Assembly: GCA_026391655.1 (NCBI GenBank)
Contig: JAPLDR010000018.1
Location: 88,147 to 152,146, forward strand
Source: Bacteroidia bacterium
Lineage (GTDB): Bacteria; Bacteroidota; Bacteroidia; Bacteroidales; Prolixibacteraceae
DNA: 64,000 nucleotides
Direction: 5' to 3'
The position numbers and the translations under genes were made by a program. Below, piece by piece: positions 62,480 to 64,000 of the stretch. The notes under the pieces are model-generated. The model saw only the letters and a list, made by a program, of their open reading frames with translations, was not told the origin of the DNA and did no database searches. Every line of letters begins with the position of its first letter. The first letter of the stretch is position 1.

Positions 62480-64000
62480 ACAATTAACAATCAATACAAT
62501 CGCTTTATTCGCAATTGTATTGCTTAACGTGATTCCGATTTATGCTGCCAACCAACCAACGCTCAACAGGGTCGAGCCACCCTTCTGGTGGACAGGATTT
62601 AAAAATCCGTCGCTGCAATTGATGGTTTACGGAGAACGTATATCGGAAACCAAACCTGAAATCAATTACGAAGGTGTGGAACTGGTCGCTTCTTCTTCTG
62701 TCGGGAACCCTAATTATCTTTTTCTCGATCTGCGTTTATCCTCAAATGTAAAACCGGGTAAGTTTGAAATCTCTTTTAAACAGAACGGCAAAACTATTGT
62801 GGCGTCAACCTACGAGTTAAAAGCACGCGAAAAAGGTTCGTCTCAGCGGGTCGGATTCAACACTTCTGATGTTATGTATCTGATTATGCCAGACCGATTT
62901 GCAAATGGAGATCCTTCGAACGACTCAAAAGCCGATCAGCTTGAAAAAGCAAACAGAACAGACCCGGATGGAAGGCATGGCGGAGATCTTAAAGGAATCC
63001 AGGATCATCTCGACTATATCAAGGAAAACGGTTATACGGCTATCTGGGTAAATCCGGTACTCGAAAACAATATGCCCCGCGTGTCATACCATGGTTATTC
63101 GACCACCGATTTTTACAAAGTAGACAGCCGTCTTGGGACAAATGCCGACTATCAGCAACTTAGCGCTGAAGCAAAAAAGAAAGGGATTAAGATGGTAATG
63201 GATATGATTTTTAACCATTGTGGCCTAAGTCACTGGTGGATGAAAGACATGCCGATGAAAGACTGGATAAACGAATATCCCAACTTTAAAATCACCAATC
63301 ACAAAAAAACGACAGTCCAGGATCCTTATGCATCAGGAGTTGATGCCAAGGAATTTACCGATGGATGGTTCGTACCAAGTATGCCCGATCTGAACCAACG
63401 TAATCCATATTTAGCCAATTATTTGATCCAGAATTCAATCTGGTGGATTGAGTACGTTGGCCTCGACGGTATTCGGATGGATACCTATCCTTACCCCGAC
63501 AAACAGATGATGTCCAACTGGACATGTAAAGTATTGGACGAGTATCCGAATTTTAATATTGTCGGTGAAGAATGGAACACTAACCCTGCGGCTGTTGCAT
63601 TCTGGCAGAAAGGGAAGATTAATCCTAACGGATATGTTTCCTACCTTCCAAGCCTCATGGATTTCCCTACACAGAATGCCATCGTCCAATCAATGACTGA
63701 TAATTGGGGATTGAATCATCTTTACGAAACATTGGCGCTTGATTACTTGTACCCAAAAGCCGACAATCTTGTCATTTTTGCCGAAAATCATGATACTGAA
63801 CGTTTTTTCACCACAATCGGCGAAGATATTTCCAAATATAAAACGGCGATGACCTTCCTGATGACTACACGTGGAATACCACAGGTTTACTACGGTGGCG
63901 AAATATTGATGACAGGATTTAAACGCGATGGAGATGGCAAAATGAGAAAAGATTTTCCGGGCGGATGGCCGGGTGATCAGATCAACGGTTTTAAAGGAGA
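62469..64000 (+). CDS. susA: Secreted GH13 cyclomaltodextrinase/neopullulanase-like enzyme (cut by window edge)
   Basis: The frame starts at the ATG at 62469, inside the end of the GH65 gene, and remains open to base 64000, giving 510 residues. A signal peptide (NTIALFAIVLLNVIPIYAA) indicates the periplasm. An N-terminal beta domain (PPFWWTGFKNPSLQLMVYGE) as in neopullulanase/SusA is followed by the GH13 barrel: YLIMPDRFANGDPSNDSKAD, VMDMIFNHCG, the nucleophile Asp338 in GLDGIRMDTYPY, Glu367 in NIVGEEWNT and Asp442 in AENHDTERF. It should degrade imported maltooligosaccharides to maltose and glucose for the MFS transporter. The gene symbol is by role and similarity; the C-terminal domain is outside the window. 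Confidence 0.92.
   Translation, partial: MKIRQLTINTIALFAIVLLNVIPIYAANQPTLNRVEPPFWWTGFKNPSLQLMVYGERISETKPEINYEGVELVASSSVGNPNYLFLDLRLSSNVKPGKFEISFKQNGKTIVASTYELKAREKGSSQRVGFNTSDVMYLIMPDRFANGDPSNDSKADQLEKANRTDPDGRHGGDLKGIQDHLDYIKENGYTAIWVNPVLENNMPRVSYHGYSTTDFYKVDSRLGTNADYQQLSAEAKKKGIKMVMDMIFNHCGLSHWWMKDMPMKDWINEYPNFKITNHKKTTVQDPYASGVDAKEFTDGWFVPSMPDLNQRNPYLANYLIQNSIWWIEYVGLDGIRMDTYPYPDKQMMSNWTCKVLDEYPNFNIVGEEWNTNPAAVAFWQKGKINPNGYVSYLPSLMDFPTQNAIVQSMTDNWGLNHLYETLALDYLYPKADNLVIFAENHDTERFFTTIGEDISKYKTAMTFLMTTRGIPQVYYGGEILMTGFKRDGDGKMRKDFPGGWPGDQINGFKG

Overview
The window looks like a chromosome segment of a Bacteroidota species. The evidence is a SusC/SusD/SusE/SusF starch locus, lipoprotein signals, a T9SS-type sorting tail on an amylase, a hybrid two-component sensor with a periplasmic propeller, TAnnTTTG-type promoter boxes and weak Shine-Dalgarno sequences. 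A free-living, polysaccharide-degrading member of Bacteroidales/Marinilabiliales is my inference; no rRNA or tRNA is present to fix it.

Region 1 (1-22.7 kb, minus strand) is an expanded array of MacB/FtsX-type ABC permeases. It has seven 780-810-residue permeases (one running off the left edge, one frameshifted), two MacB/LolD-like ATPases (4902-5576, 16611-17306) and one MacA/HlyD-like adaptor (21457-22662). Three secreted accessory proteins sit inside it. A divergent NtrC-type sigma-54 regulator and histidine kinase (22938-25620) probably control it. Between the intact genes lie short scars of permease 3' ends, two of them fused at the same point to a palindromic-ended repeat. Two toxin-antitoxin-like modules and a GxxExxY gene fragment sit beside these scars.

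Region 2 (25.7-38.3 kb) is mixed. It holds a HipB-like regulator with a gutted hipA, a B12-type radical SAM protein, a Memo/AMMECR1 - spermidine-synthase-like membrane protein - AmrS radical SAM cluster, a PH-domain membrane protein, aroB (disrupted) and aroA, and an MgtC/DUF4010 membrane protein.

Region 3 (38.7-44.0 kb) is a 1408-residue hybrid sensor kinase, followed after a strong terminator by a partial duplicate of its last receiver domain that lacks the phosphoacceptor aspartate.

Region 4 (44.1-64.0 kb) is a starch/maltodextrin locus. On the minus strand are susC (frameshifted), susD, susE-like, susF-like and a T9SS-tailed GH13 amylase. On the plus strand are a PL9-like pectate lyase, a LacI regulator, an MFS sugar transporter, beta-phosphoglucomutase, a GH65 maltose phosphorylase and a second GH13 enzyme cut by the right edge. 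The two arms share an exact 17-bp operator-like sequence, in the same orientation relative to each arm. The inferred pathway is surface capture and cleavage, SusC import, periplasmic cleavage, MFS uptake of maltose, phosphorolysis to glucose plus beta-glucose-1-phosphate, and conversion to glucose-6-phosphate.

An unusual number of genes carry internal deletions, frameshifts or a nonsense codon: permease 3, yoeB, hipA, a four-helix-bundle gene, the AMMECR1 half of Memo, aroB, the receiver duplicate and susC. Some may be assembly errors (aroB and susC are the most suspicious). Others, with large clean internal deletions, look like real decay.
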